From the NCBI GenBank assembly GCA_020740775.1, contig JAHEWK010000030.1, positions 186,001 to 250,000 on the forward strand: a stretch of 64,000 nt of DNA, in the 5' to 3' direction. Position 1 is the first letter of the stretch. Each line of letters begins with the position of its first letter. This document shows positions 13,001 to 24,132 of the stretch, piece by piece. The notes below the pieces were generated by a model. The model was not told where the DNA came from. It saw nothing but the letters and a program-made list of their open reading frames with translations, and searched no databases. Origin of the DNA: Ilyonectria destructans. Its lineage: Eukaryota > Ascomycota > Sordariomycetes > Hypocreales > Nectriaceae. The position numbers were made by a program, and so were the translations under genes.

Positions 13001-16000
13001 GATAGAGGCCGTTCGGTGAATATACGATTCGCCACTCTCATTAAGAACTGTCGCGTTCTGTTTCTGGTACCGTCGTCATCTCCGCCGTCGCCTCCAACTT
13101 CGGCCCCATCATTTGGCAATCCACCTGCCGAGACGACAGGCAATAATTCTGCGGCCGCAGCGACTCGCTTCCACGTCGGGTCCTCTACTTTGGTCGCGTA
13201 ATTCGTGACATAATAGACGAGGGCCATAGTCTTCCGCTGCGTCGCTATGAAGGAGATGTCGTGGTTATGGCGAAGCCCCACGGCAATGGCCTGATTCCAC
13301 CGATTAACCATGTTGTGCGTCCTGCGAATCTGCAGCACGCCGTCTGGCGTGAATGCAGTTTTGTCGACTAATCTCCATGGTGCCTTGAACCGGCAGAGGT
13401 CGCCCTTCCGTCTCTTCTTGCCCAGGGAGTATTTGACGCAGGTCGGACTGTGGGTATGGATCTGTGTCGCGCCGGCACAGAAGTTGGCTTCCTCGTCAAA
13501 TGCGGCCGAGAACTGCTCGGTCTTGTCCAGCAGGGAGGAAATATCGGACGTCACCGACCGCTCCGCGTGCACGACGCAGGACCCTTCCTGGTCAAGATCC
13601 TGCCTAGCATGTCAGCCCAGCCCCGTTTGCCCACCAGAAGTCCTGGATGGCCAACAGCCCGCATTGAGCATTACCTACCTCGGAGAAAACACTATCGACG
13701 TATTGGACGATGCGCTCACGGTACGCCGCCTGATCCTCCCCGTGGATATCGGCAAGCATAGAGCTCAGATGCGCGTTTCCATGCAACCAGAGCAGCCCGT
13801 GAACGTGCAGTGCCCCTCGTTCATTGGTTTCCACAGCACCATAATACTGGCTGATACGCCCGAAAACTGACTCTTCTCCTACTTTCACGTAATGCTCGAA
13901 GAACAATGTCATCTCCCTGTGGAAGAATAGGGCCGAGCTCATAGGGTCAGAGATGGACAGGCGCATACGCTTGAATGACCTGTCAAGCTTCGCAAGAACT
14001 CCTCGGCTGCCCCAGGATCGCGAGTGCGGTACGCTGCCAGTCGGAGCTTCACTGGGTTCGTAATGTCGTTTGGGCTGATCGTGAACCATATGGCAGGCAC
14101 GCCATAGCGAACGATGAGCGCCTGGATCTTGTGCCGCATGCTGAGACGGAGCTCTCTCGACATAGGCTGGCGGTAACCATACAGCGATAGGCTCCTGAGA
14201 AGCTCTTTCACACCATCATCGGTAGTCTTACCTGAGCTCTCCAACTCTGCCCTAGCTGCCGCTAACCTGTCTGCAGTCAGCGACCGTACGATGCGCTCCA
14301 CCTTGCGGAAATTCTTCCTCGTCACGCTCAGCATGCTGACACGCCGGTTCCTCGACCGCACGCCCATGTTGAACACGAGAAATGCGAAAATGTGGTGCGT
14401 CGCAAATCGGCCGCCATGACGCCGCAGCACAATGTCGGCCCAGGTCCGAAGGCTCATGTTCCGAGACGACAAGAGGTCTCGCGCCGCCATATCTGCTCCA
14501 CTCATATTGACACCTCTTCCCGCCTCTAAGGCAGCTTCTTCGACTAACCGTGGCCCCCCGACGCCGAACGGTAATAGCGTCGGAAACGTCTTCGCGAAGA
14601 ACGAGGCATCAAACGAGTCAGCGAACTCGTCCCCACGAGAAACACGAATGTACGGCTCAGACTCGTCAGCAGGCCTCTGCCACCTTTCAGCCGAGGATCC
14701 AACCCATGTTCTCGGGCCCATATGGCCGATCCCAGCACCTTCACCGACAGCGTCGCAAGCAAACCGCAATTTCTCGACGTCGGCTACATCCGGCGGTCCG
14801 TCCACCGGAAACATTCCAGAAGAGGTGACCTCATTGATCGGTTTCGTGACCTGGTCAGCCTCAGCTCCACCTTCGCAACGAGACTCCTTTCCCTCGTCCG
14901 TCACTGGTCCTCCAGTCTGGCATGTTAGCGCGCCTTCTCCCCGATTAAGCAGACCGAGGATTTCCTCGATCTCCACCGAATCCTCATCGTCCATGGCGCG
15001 CTCCGTGGGCGGCACGACTTGCGCCGTTCGTGTCTTTTCCCACGCCGATGGCTCGTTCCGCTCCATGCGATCGTACACCAACAACGGCACCCCATGCGGC
15101 GGGGCTCCCCAACTCTCCATCTCCGCCGCGTCGATCTTGATCTCAGCATAGTGTGGATTGTTCTTCTTCAGCCAGACAAGGGCCCTCTCAACGACTCGCC
15201 GCCTCACCGATAAGAGGCTTGAAAGATCGCTCGGTCCCGGCTTCTCCGCGCCCTGCCACGAGATGTGGATCTCGTCCATGACTTGCAAAAGCGGATGGGG
15301 CAGCACTTTCGTGGCCAGCTCCTGCACGTTGTTCGGGAACACTGTGATATGGCCTTTGACGTGCCTTGGATACCTCACAGTCTGCCTCTGGCCACCCGGA
15401 ATGCTGTACCTTGTGACAAATCCGTAGCACGAATTCAGCGCGATGAGCTTCTCCTCGACCAGTGTCAGGCCCTTGAGCTCATCGGGAAACATGTGCTCAT
15501 AGCCAAGGCGGTTGTGAAGTTGGGCCGCTGGCGGCAGGCCACCCCGCTCCAAGCAACGCATACACTCCGCACAGCCTAAGATAGATTCTCCCACGGGAAA
15601 GCAACTTCGACATGAAAATGGCGAGCGGTCGCCCTTTTCGACGCAGCTCGACATCCATCGACCCCACATCACCTCGCTCAGCTCTTTTTCCGTGCGCTTG
15701 CGGTAGCACAGCGTGCAAGTCCGTATCGGCAAGGTGCTCGCATCGTGGAACGCCTGGTAAAAATCTCGCACGGTCGACGCCTTTCTCTCGTGCGGTACTG
15801 GCGTACACCACGTCTGCTCGTTGGACAGACTCTCCTTCACGGCAAAGTCCTCCTCCAAGAAGCGCAACACGCTCGCCAAGTCTTCGGCCTGCAGTTCCCG
15901 TCTCCTTTGCCGTCGGGTTCCAGCCCGAATTTGTTTCCTCGGTGGCCTGGGCTGACCCGGTGGCTGATGTTGCGCGGAGCCTCCACTGTTGGCCGTATCA

Positions 16001-16371
16001 TGAGACTTCCGTGCTCTGCTTGACCGCAAACCGCCTCGCAGACGTCTTCTGGGCAACGACCTTGCAATTGCTTCCGCATGCTGTCTCCATACGGTCTCTT
16101 CAACCACGGGTTGCTTGGATAGAATCGGCCGGAACTTTGATGCTGCGCTTGCCGGTGACTCGTATGTTGACAAACGTCCGAATCTCTCGTGTCGTGCCCT
16201 GTGTTCCGTTTCCGCAGCCGCTACCACATCTACGCCGCTCCCTATCGTGTCATCTCCCTGTCCCCTCTCCGACACACTTACATCATTCCCGTCGACTCCA
16301 TTCCCTACTGACCGTGAGCAGGCTCCCGCGCGAGCAACCGTTTCATTTGGCTTGGCCACAGGACTATTCAT
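10029..16371 (-). pseudogene. Helitron 2 Rep-helicase (frameshift plus stop)
   Basis: This is a second Helitron transposase, about 2,070 residues, clearly diverged in sequence and more GC-rich than Helitron 1. Exons are 16371-13679, 13599-12539 and 12480-10029; introns are 13678-13600 and 12538-12483 (GTATGT..CTAAC..AAG). Domains in order: low-complexity basic N-terminus, Cys-rich zinc finger (CTLCYRK...CRSCFPVG...CAEC), DUF6570-like block, Rep domain with HUH motif (ALHVHGLLWLHG, near 13810), Rep tyrosines (YYVTNYATK, near 13210), then PIF1-type helicase with GGEGGTGKSR, VIDEVSMLG, FCGDFRQF, TDYKVQSRTF and YVQLSRCRT. Two lesions are visible: a frameshift near 13980-13990 between the AAEEFLRSL and DRSFKRM segments, and an in-frame TAG at 10821-10823 in the helicase. 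Everything else is open, so decay is recent. It would act in the nucleus on its own ends. Confidence 0.9.
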
Positions 16372-17105
16372 CCTGCTGCTGCCTTCTCGACATCGATGAC
16401 TCCAGGCGGACGGTAGATCACAAGGCTTCCGCGTCGGACTCTCTTTGCACGATTTCGCTTCTGGATGATGATGATTATGCTCCTTAATACGGCATTGGTT
16501 CCTGCAGTATCCGAGCAGTCCGCTAATAGTCCCCTTAACTACCTACAACCCTTCCTGTATGCCTACAACCCAGACTCTTGCTCAACTGCCGACGTTGCCC
16601 TTTGTCGCGCCGCAACTCCCATCCTACAAGTCGGTGACACACTCAAGCTGAAACCGTTGCTACCCCGATATCAGCTGATTCCATGTCGGCACTTCGCCTT
16701 CATTCACCCTGCTTCACAGAAAAAGACACTACTTCATCCGCTACAGTCACATCTCACTTCTGAAATTGGACATACATCACTTTCGATGACGTCTCTGGCG
16801 CCAGATCGGCCTTGCTCATCATCCAAACCCCGCATTCTTCATCTACTTGAAACGTGAAGCTTCCCCGGACCGTCGTCTGGGCTCTGATCTACCGAACCCC
16901 GCACCCCAGATGCTGCGGCTCCCGAGAACTACCCCTGCATCTATATCCATATAGAAACCAAGCCATCGTCACCTCGCTCACTTCCTATTCTGCTCTTCCC
17001 TACCGCAGCATCTACCATCCTATTACCTCCAGGGTTCGTCTCGGGTATCCCTGGCTCGTTTCTGGCAGCCACTGCTCCAGTGTATCATGTCTCCTCCCGC
17101 TCCCT
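16372..17105. other. Spacer upstream of Helitron 2, left of truncated Gypsy
   Basis: This interval is GC-moderate and pyrimidine-rich on the plus strand. Open frames exist but show no recognisable domain, and the frame that runs into the Gypsy pol gene has no retroelement similarity before about 17106. The 5' terminus of Helitron 2 (TC on the minus strand) should be here; not identified. The Gypsy 5' truncation point is close to 17100. Confidence 0.4.
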
Positions 17106-18923
17106 TCCCCCGGAAAACCTGACTCACTTACACGGAGATCGCAAGACTTACCAAAAGATGAAAATGACGACCGCATCCAGTACCAACAACAATCCCTACT
17201 TAAACCTCACAACATTGACCGTTCCGTACAAGAACAGATGAAGCTCGACCCCGAGCTCTCAGAGCTCTTTGCAAATCTCTGCTGGGAACAAGATATTGCG
17301 CTCTGCCCCGCTATCCTCGACGAAATTCAACCAGAACCAATCGACCACAAGATCACGAGACTCCTTGACAAGGGTTACGAAGATGACGAATGGTGGATGA
17401 AAATCAGGGACGAGATGCTCAAACCCCATGGCATCCCCCACTCAAAGGAAGTTTCCCTATCGGAATGCGCGATACATGAAGGCCGATTATACTTCCGAGA
17501 GAGACTATACGTACCCGAAGGCGAATTACGGACTCTTCTCACCCAACTCGCCCACGACAGCGTCGAATCAGGCCACCCTGGGAAAAACAAGCTATACGAA
17601 CTCATCTCACGCTCCTATTGGTGGCCAAAGCTTAGCGCCGATACGAAACAATTCACACGCAATTGCCACGGATGTCTGAGAAGCAAGACCTCCCGGTTGC
17701 GGTATCAGGGGACGCTGAAACCTCTCCCAATCCCCCTGCAGAGATGGAGAGACCTATCTGTTGACTTCATTGGCCCAATTCAACCTACGGCCCGTGGGTT
17801 CAACGCAATTATGGTCGTAGTTGATAGACTGTCAAAGGACAGGCATTTCACGCCTTGCAGAACCGACATGAAAGCACATGACTTGGCAATGCTCTTCGTA
17901 CGAGATATATGGAAACTCCACGGACTACCTGACTCAATCATCTCCGATAGAGGACCACTCTTCGTCTCGGAATTCTGGAAAGCGGTGTGCCACCGTTTAC
18001 AGACCAACATTGGCCTTTCTACAGCCTATCACCCGGAAACCGACGGCCAGACGGAAAATGCTAACTCATTCCTTGAACAATACCTTCGCCAGTACGTCAG
18101 CTTCGCTCAGGACGACTGGGACGAGTGGCTCCCATTGGCAGAATTCGCAGCCCGTAACGTTGTCAACGACTCAACGGGAATGTCCCCATTTTTTGCGAAC
18201 ACGGGCTACCACCCTCGAATGAGCTTTGGTCCCCCTCGAGCAATACCACGCGCAGCACCCAAAGAACTGGCAGAACGCTGCAACGAGGGCAACAACTTCG
18301 CCGCCAAGATGCAAGAGATCACTGATCTACTTCGGACAAACCTACTTTCAGCTCAAGCCTCACAAGAGCAATTCGCCAACGCAAATAGATCGCCGGCGCC
18401 AGCGTATCGAGTTGGAGACATAGGGCTACTTAGCACACGCAACATCAATTCAGCCAGACCCATCCCAAAACTAGATCACAAGTTCATTGGCCCTTTTCGA
18501 ATCGAGCGCGTGCTCAACGCCCACTCCTACCAGCTAAAATTGCCCCACGAATTAGACTCAATTCACAATTCATTCCATACCAACCTCCTACGACCATCAC
18601 CAAACGACCCGCTCGCCGGCCAACACAACCTACCGCCCCCACCAATAACGCTAGATGCAAAAGGGGAGAAACTCTGGGCGATTGAAGCAATACTGGACTC
18701 GAAACGCACAAAACGGAAGGGCTTCCAGTACCATATACTATGGAGAGGCTTTGACCTTGAAGAAGCAACATGGGAACCATTGCACAACGTCGTCAACGCT
18801 CACATAGCCATCAAAGAGTTCCAGAAGCGCTACAAGAACAAACCTAGACCCACGAAACAAGAAATGCAAAGTGCTCGCCTCCGGGCTAAGCAAGGCGTGG
18901 AAGAATCAGAAGAGATGGAGTAA
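17106..18923 (+). pseudogene. Ty3/Gypsy chromovirus pol, 5'-truncated (integrase + chromodomain)
   Basis: The frame enters at the C-terminal edge of RNase H (GKPDSLTRRSQDLP) and continues with no stop to 18923. Gag, protease, reverse transcriptase and most of RNase H are missing. What remains is a complete integrase: the H-H-C-C zinc-binding motif (HDSVESGH ... CHGCLRSK), the catalytic D,D,E core (LSVDFIGP, IISDRGPLF, GQTENANSFLEQ), a GPY/F-like module (KFIGPFRIERVLN) and a terminal chromodomain (FQYHILWRGFDLEEATWEPL) that in chromoviruses steers insertion to heterochromatin. A purine-rich tract (AAGGGGAGA, 18922-18930) directly precedes the 3' LTR, as expected of a polypurine tract. The element cannot transpose alone, but the integrase frame itself is undamaged. 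Confidence 0.9.
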
Positions 18924-18935
18924 GGGGAGACCATA

Positions 18936-19103
18936 TGTGAGGGAACGATCATGTGACTTTCATACTTTATGAATAGTCTCACTTTATGAATATTGTGTAA
19001 ATAGCTTAAGTCAGAGCTTTCCTTAGGAATCTCTTTCTCTCCTTGTAAACAATCATTTTACCCAAGTCGCACCTGACCTCGTTCGTGCTCTTGTACCGTC
19101 ACA
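18936..19103 (+). mobile_element. 3' LTR of the truncated Gypsy
   Basis: This 168-bp LTR begins TGTGAGGGAACG and ends CCGTCACA (TG..CA), immediately after the polypurine tract. A copy of the same LTR, in the opposite orientation and almost identical by eye (one extra A in the TTAAAG stretch), forms a solo LTR at 31938-32106, which confirms both boundaries. No partner TSD can be checked because the left end of this element is gone. Confidence 0.92.
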
Positions 19104-19306
19104 CTAGCTGTGTTAACGATGTTAATAAAGCGGCCAAATATCGCATCCTTCGACGATGATTCTCCCTCCTCATATGGCATAAACATGCCGGAAGGGGTGC
19201 GACGCATGCCAGTTGGCTCGGCGGTTATGTTGTCTAGATGTCCGGCGGTACAAACCAAGATTTTCGAAACTCTTAGCGCCGTACCAGGCTGAGTCTGCAT
19301 CGACAT

Positions 19307-22127
19307 CAGAGTGGCGCATCAATCACTATCAATCACTAGGAAGGTGATAATGAAAGGAAATGACTGCTGATTAAGCAGGACCACAATGATAATGATCATT
19401 GAGGGGCAAGGAATGAAATGATAGTGATTGAAATGATTCAATGAACGGAACATCCCGGCCATAGTGAGCGCGATTAAGTCTGGGCTCATTCTTCTGCCAC
19501 CACATCCTTGAGCAATCCGTCATAATCGTCTAGCAAACCCGTCTTTAGCCAGGACCTCACGGTTTGCGTTACGGCAACTGTTTCCGCCTACAGCCAGCAG
19601 AGTTTCGCCGACACCATTTTTCCCCAGGACGAGATTACCCTCTCCCACTCCGCCGCCATTGGAGGCACAGAGAGGATGTCTATAGCCATCCGCGTAAGAC
19701 GTGGGTATTAAAACCTCTTGTTAAAGCAATATAAAAATGGGTCACAGTCTTTCTCAACAGGACCGGCGAGCCGTAGCCACCGGTCGAGATCGTCATTCTA
19801 ATTGCCCTCCAACCGTGCTGTGACCGTTGACTTGAAACTGTCCAAGTACGAAGAGAACGAGTCTTCTACTTCCTTGGCCCTCTTGATTGGCTGTAGCTGG
19901 TCATAGTTGCCTCGTTCAACTTGGGCCAGCAATTGCTTGTATTCCTGCCAGAGGCCGTCAATGAGTTGCTGGGCTTTTCCAATACAATCCGGCCTCTCTC
20001 AATAAGCCCTATGAAGGAAGTCCCACTGAATCGCCGGGTGGAGGACAGTTTCGGCGTAGTAGACAGGAGACTGGTCAATGGCGCTGTAGTACTTGTTCAA
20101 TTTGACCCATGCGAAGTTGATGTTTGTCCGAAACTGAGCAGGCTCCGGCGTCCGATCCGCGCGGGACTTCGCTTCTTCCAAATGGCCCATCAACCACTTA
20201 TATGCTGGATAGATACCTTGCACAAATCCATAGACAGCTTCTTTCCCTCCCTTGTAAATCCGCTGCTTTCCGTCTCCCTCTAGGTTCTTAACGCAGGTTT
20301 CAAAATGCCGGAGAAGGTCATGGTAGAAGCCGATGGTCTTCCAATCTTCCTCTGTGAGCAGACTTTCATCGTCGAGGCATCGTGGCAATGGCCGTTGGCT
20401 ACCTCCCTTCCTCTTAGGCTTCGATGCCTCGTGTCGTACGTCCGCAATAACTGTGTCGATGTATGGGCGCAACTTCATCACACGGCTCATCATGTAGAAT
20501 TGGGAAAGCCAAAGAGCATTGTTATCGATGATGACATCGAGTGAACCCGGCCAGCTCTTCTCTGTGTCCTGCCGCTGAGCTTCCCGAAGCATTTCTGTGA
20601 CTCTATTGGAGAGGTTGATTCAGACCATCGTGTTATGCAACTTCCCAATCGGCCTCCGCTTCAGCCATACATCATACGCTTCAGCGTCGATGTCATCCTC
20701 AAGTACGCCGCTCGCATCATCTTTGCCGAAGAGCATCGCCCTAGCAACCAAATGGACAACATGCCCAACGCTGCGGATCCTGCGGGCTCTAGAACTGTCC
20801 CACTGGAACCTTTGAGCTAAGTACTCAATCGCGGTCTCATTGCTGGAAGCGTTGTCAAGGGTAAATAGCGGATCGTATCCCGACCCAGATTGAAAGTCTC
20901 AAGAATATTCTAGACACCTTCCGCAATGTTTTCACCGGTGGGCGATCCGTCAGATTGGGTAGCCCAAGCTCGATCTTCTGTGATCGGAACTCGTGATCAA
21001 GGAAGAAGGCAACGATGCCAAACAAAGGATGTCGGTTCCGGGAAGTCCGGCCATCAAAGGCGATATGGACGTGGCTGGGGCTTTGCTGTAGGGTCTTGAT
21101 AATGTGGCTTCGAAAGAAGTAATACTCGTCTGTTATTCGCCGTCGAATTGAATCGTGAGAAAGGTGGGCATCAGTTACGCTGATGATTGGATTGAGATAG
21201 TTGAAAATTTCGCGAAGACTCTCGCTTTCAGCAACCCTGAACGGTTGGTTGGTGTCCACAATCCACCTGACAAGCTTTCGCTGAAACGCATCCTTGCTAA
21301 ACCGTTTCTTCAGGTGGTTGATGAACTGATTGTCTGCGAATGCCGTCTCGCTCGTCTTTTGGAAAAACATCTGCTCAATGGTTCTTTTCTTCGCCTGTCT
21401 TAGTTGGGACTTTCCGCCGTATATGTGATGTTGGTTGCCAAGTGAGCTTCGATGTTGGTAGTCACTAATGCAAGATGGGCAGTTATCTTCGGATCCTTCT
21501 TCCGGACACACTCGTAGCAAACCCATCTATAGCGACTCTGGTCTTTGACCTCTTGAAGGTCATAACCATGCTGCCAAATCCAAGACTTGGGGCGCCCACG
21601 TCTCTCAGATATTGTTAGATTCGGGAAGCTGTGCCAAGGGAAGATGTTCCAATCATCAGCGGGTCGCGGTTGACTCGATTGAATGGGAAGCTTCGAGGGC
21701 GCTGGTGATGAGGCACTGGAAGGTGTTCTGGGCTCAGAAAACGGATTTTCGAAATGACCACTGGTAATGCTGGCCTCCGTAATCAAGGCCATGGCCGTCG
21801 GTCGTTCAGCCATCTTTGGGAACAGCTCCAGTGACGCGTGAAGAGGGAAGGTTTGTCGAGAGAAAAGGGGTTGAATGAAAGCCGATGTTACTCGTAAGTG
21901 CAGGAACCTTCTTCTTGCCGAATTCTGCTGGCACCCTGAGGTACCAGTACTCAAGCACATTACGCAGGGGGTCCCCTGTCTTTCATTTCATCATTGTCAT
22001 TTCATTGCCGTCTCTCCAATGCAATGATCATTATTTCGGGTATGGCATCAATGAAATGATTGATAGTGATCATTAGTGATCATTCAGCACTAACTCAATC
22101 ATTATTAATGAATGATGCGCCAGCCTG
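19307..22127 (-). mobile_element. hAT transposon with TIRs and 8-bp TSD
   Basis: The termini are inverted: CAGAGTGGCGCATCA at 19307 and CAGGCTGGCGCATCA read from 22127 on the minus strand, matching the hAT 5'-CAG pattern. The flanking octamer ATCGACAT is present at 19299-19306 and again at 22128-22135, a perfect 8-bp TSD, which is diagnostic for hAT. Subterminal sequence is rich in GATTGAT/ATGATCATT motifs, the usual transposase-binding type of repeat. Internally it holds a decayed transposase gene on the minus strand. Element length is 2,821 bp. Confidence 0.95.
19486..21813 (-). pseudogene. hAT transposase, multiply broken
   Basis: The start is MAERPTAM at 21813. A BED zinc finger follows (WVCYECVRKK...HLALVTTNIEAHL), then after a frameshift near 21400-21445 the N-terminal part of the RNase H-like fold with the first catalytic Asp (HIAFDGRTSRNRHP). 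After another frameshift near 20870 come TLDNASSNE (second Asp region) and SVGHVVHLVARAMLFGKD, then a TGA where the frame reads MV*INLSN, the segment LDVIIDNNALWLSQFYMM, and finally an hATC dimerisation domain (YPRLTRMAIDILSVPPMAAEWERV) containing further stops. All expected hAT modules are present in order, so this was an autonomous element that has decayed by both indels and transitions. It is not functional as read. Confidence 0.88.
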
Positions 22128-22404
22128 ATCGACATCGACATCCGTCATATCATGATTCTCCTCTTCTTCAAAGAGCTTGCCCAAGGGTTTCGGACACGTC
22201 TCTTGTGACAAGGATGGCGAGAGCGTAGGGTTGCGGATGCTGATGCTGTGCTTCATTGCCTCTTCCGTGGGTTCGAGAATCAGGGTTGGACATCTTACGA
22301 ATCTATCGAATCGAATGCATCTCTTGCATATTCGTATCGAATCGAATGTGCCTCCTGTAGATTCGTGTCGAATCGAATGCGTAATTGTTCTTGTCACTTA
22401 GATT
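22128..22404. other. Host DNA flanking hAT, with 31-bp triplicate
   Basis: Sequence right of the hAT TSD. A motif TCGAATCGAATG recurs at 22306, 22337 and 22368, a 31-bp tandem triplicate. On the minus strand an open frame crosses the hAT insertion point on both sides, so the hAT may have landed in a small gene, but I recognise no family and do not call one. Confidence 0.5.
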
Positions 22405-23939
22405 CAGGCTTGCTAATCAATCAATTCAATTCAATTTCGACCAAATTGCAGTTGATTGATGGTCCGCGGAGGAGCAGATTGATATTGATTACTATTGATC
22501 AATTCAGTGGTCGATTGACATTGATTGCAATTGATTGACAGCTATTACTGAGCAGACCTTAGCGCAGACTGCACATGTCAAAGACGATGATGGTTGTCAC
22601 GGCGGACCTGCTTTACCACACTACTTTAACAGATCTATCACACCCCGCCTATCCCAATCTACAAGACATAAAGACGCTCCAGTTATTATCACCTCCAAGC
22701 CTCACACAGTTCACTAGCATCAGGAGGCTTGTAAGGCTGAAGATTCATTTCAGAGGTCGGTCTGATAGAATGGATATAACACCATACTTGTACTCAGCTT
22801 CTCCCGCTGTCGGGCGTCACATCTACGACCCACAGGGATTAAATATGTTAATTCGATACTAGTGGCGAAGTCCATGTACTTAGATAAAGGGCAAAATTTT
22901 TGCTCTTGGTAAAGGTACCCTTCTTAAGTCTCCCGTCGGTTGTCAAGATCCCTCCTATTATGCCCCGGTCGAATGAGGAAGATGGAATGACAAAAAGGTG
23001 ATCCCACCAGACCGAACGAGCGAAAGCCTCTGGTAAACGATCCTCCGCTATTGAGGCGGGGGGTTATCAGCTAGACGGACCATTCAGAGACTACATTTTT
23101 TGCCCCACAGGGACCTCTAGATTGGCAATGCAACCCCGATCTTCACAGACGCTCACCTACCCTAGGGCCAAAACTACAGTGGGGCTGCAAAAGTTACGAC
23201 ACATTCCCCGGTATACATACAAAATGCTATATTTACACCTAAATTTAATTCGAGATATATAGTAAATAAAATTACTAAGAATAGCTTAATATAATATTTC
23301 TAACTTCTATTTTCTAAATTTAAGGTTTTTTTTATTCTTTATTTTCTTAAATACTTTTTATTATAAAGCTAAAGATTACTTAAAAACTCTATATATTAGC
23401 CTTAAAATACTATTAATATAAGATTTAATATCTCTATATATTTCTATAATAATATATCTATTTTATCTTTAGATACTATTATATATAGCTTAAATTATAA
23501 TATAATATTTTTACATTTCTTAATATACCTTAAAAAGCTTAATATTATAAGATTTTAAAATCCTTAAAAAACTAATAGTTTTTAAAAATACTTATTTAAA
23601 TAACTAAATCTTCTAATTAGGAAAAAGTATATTTGATAAATAGCGATTCTTTCTATAGAATTAGATAGAATTTTATTGTAATTTTTAACTAAGTATTTCC
23701 TATTTAGGAAAGGCTGGTACCTGATACCTCCGATGTGTCGTAACTTTTGGCCACCCACTGTAGGTATACGGTAATGAATCAACGGGAATCAATCAACGGG
23801 AATCAATCAACGGGCACCTACATTGAATTGAATTGCATTGACTTATGTAATCTGGAATCCAGGATTGAATTGCATTGAATTGAATTGATTCAATAATATT
23901 GCATCAATATTGAAAGCCGTTGATTGATTAGCAAGCCTG
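22405..23939. mobile_element. hAT-like non-autonomous element, 1.5 kb
   Basis: The ends are inverted over 20 bp: CAGGCTTGCTAATCAATCAA at 22405 and the same sequence read on the minus strand from 23939. Both subterminal regions are packed with ATTCAATTCAATTGATTGAT motifs. The inverted similarity appears to extend imperfectly outwards, and I found no 8-bp TSD, so the exact boundary or an insertion-site rearrangement is unresolved. No transposase is encoded; a TA-flanked MITE is nested inside at 23177-23760. The class assignment rests on the CAG-type TIR and internal motif style only. Confidence 0.65.
23177..23760. mobile_element. Nested Tc1/mariner-type MITE, AT-rich
   Basis: The inverted ends are CAGTGGGGCTGCAAAAGTTA.. 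at 23177 and CAGTGGGTGGCCAAAAGTTA.. read from 23760 on the minus strand, flanked by TA on both sides (23175-23176, 23761-23762). The 584-bp body is very AT-rich, mostly A/T runs with TA-rich dinucleotides, and non-coding. TA target and CAGTGGG ends fit the Fot/pogo-mariner group. The AT-richness is compatible with RIP. Confidence 0.82.
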
Positions 23940-24132
23940 AGCACAAGTGCAGAACCAAAAATTGGTCCTAGCAAGGGCGGAGCTTAGACCTAACTTTCTT
24001 GGCCATACAGTGGGATACAAAAAGTTCTGATCCAAACCCAGGTACCGGGCGGGCTAGCCTAGCCAAATTGGTCCACCCGAATCAACGCTGCTTTTGACCT
24101 TACATCCAGAGCTTTAATTCCTGCCTGAAGAC

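Noticed and set aside
16465..16857. Open frame between Helitron 2 and Gypsy as a gene
   Set aside because: No domain and irregular composition; likely chance frame in pyrimidine-rich DNA.
22575..22862. Open frame inside the hAT-like element as a captured gene
   Set aside because: Less than 100 codons, no recognisable motif and no splice or start support.
24005..24032. TACAGTGGGATACAAAAAGT as the end of another pogo MITE
   Set aside because: It resembles the CAGTGGG end of the MITE at 23177, but no inverted partner was found in the window.
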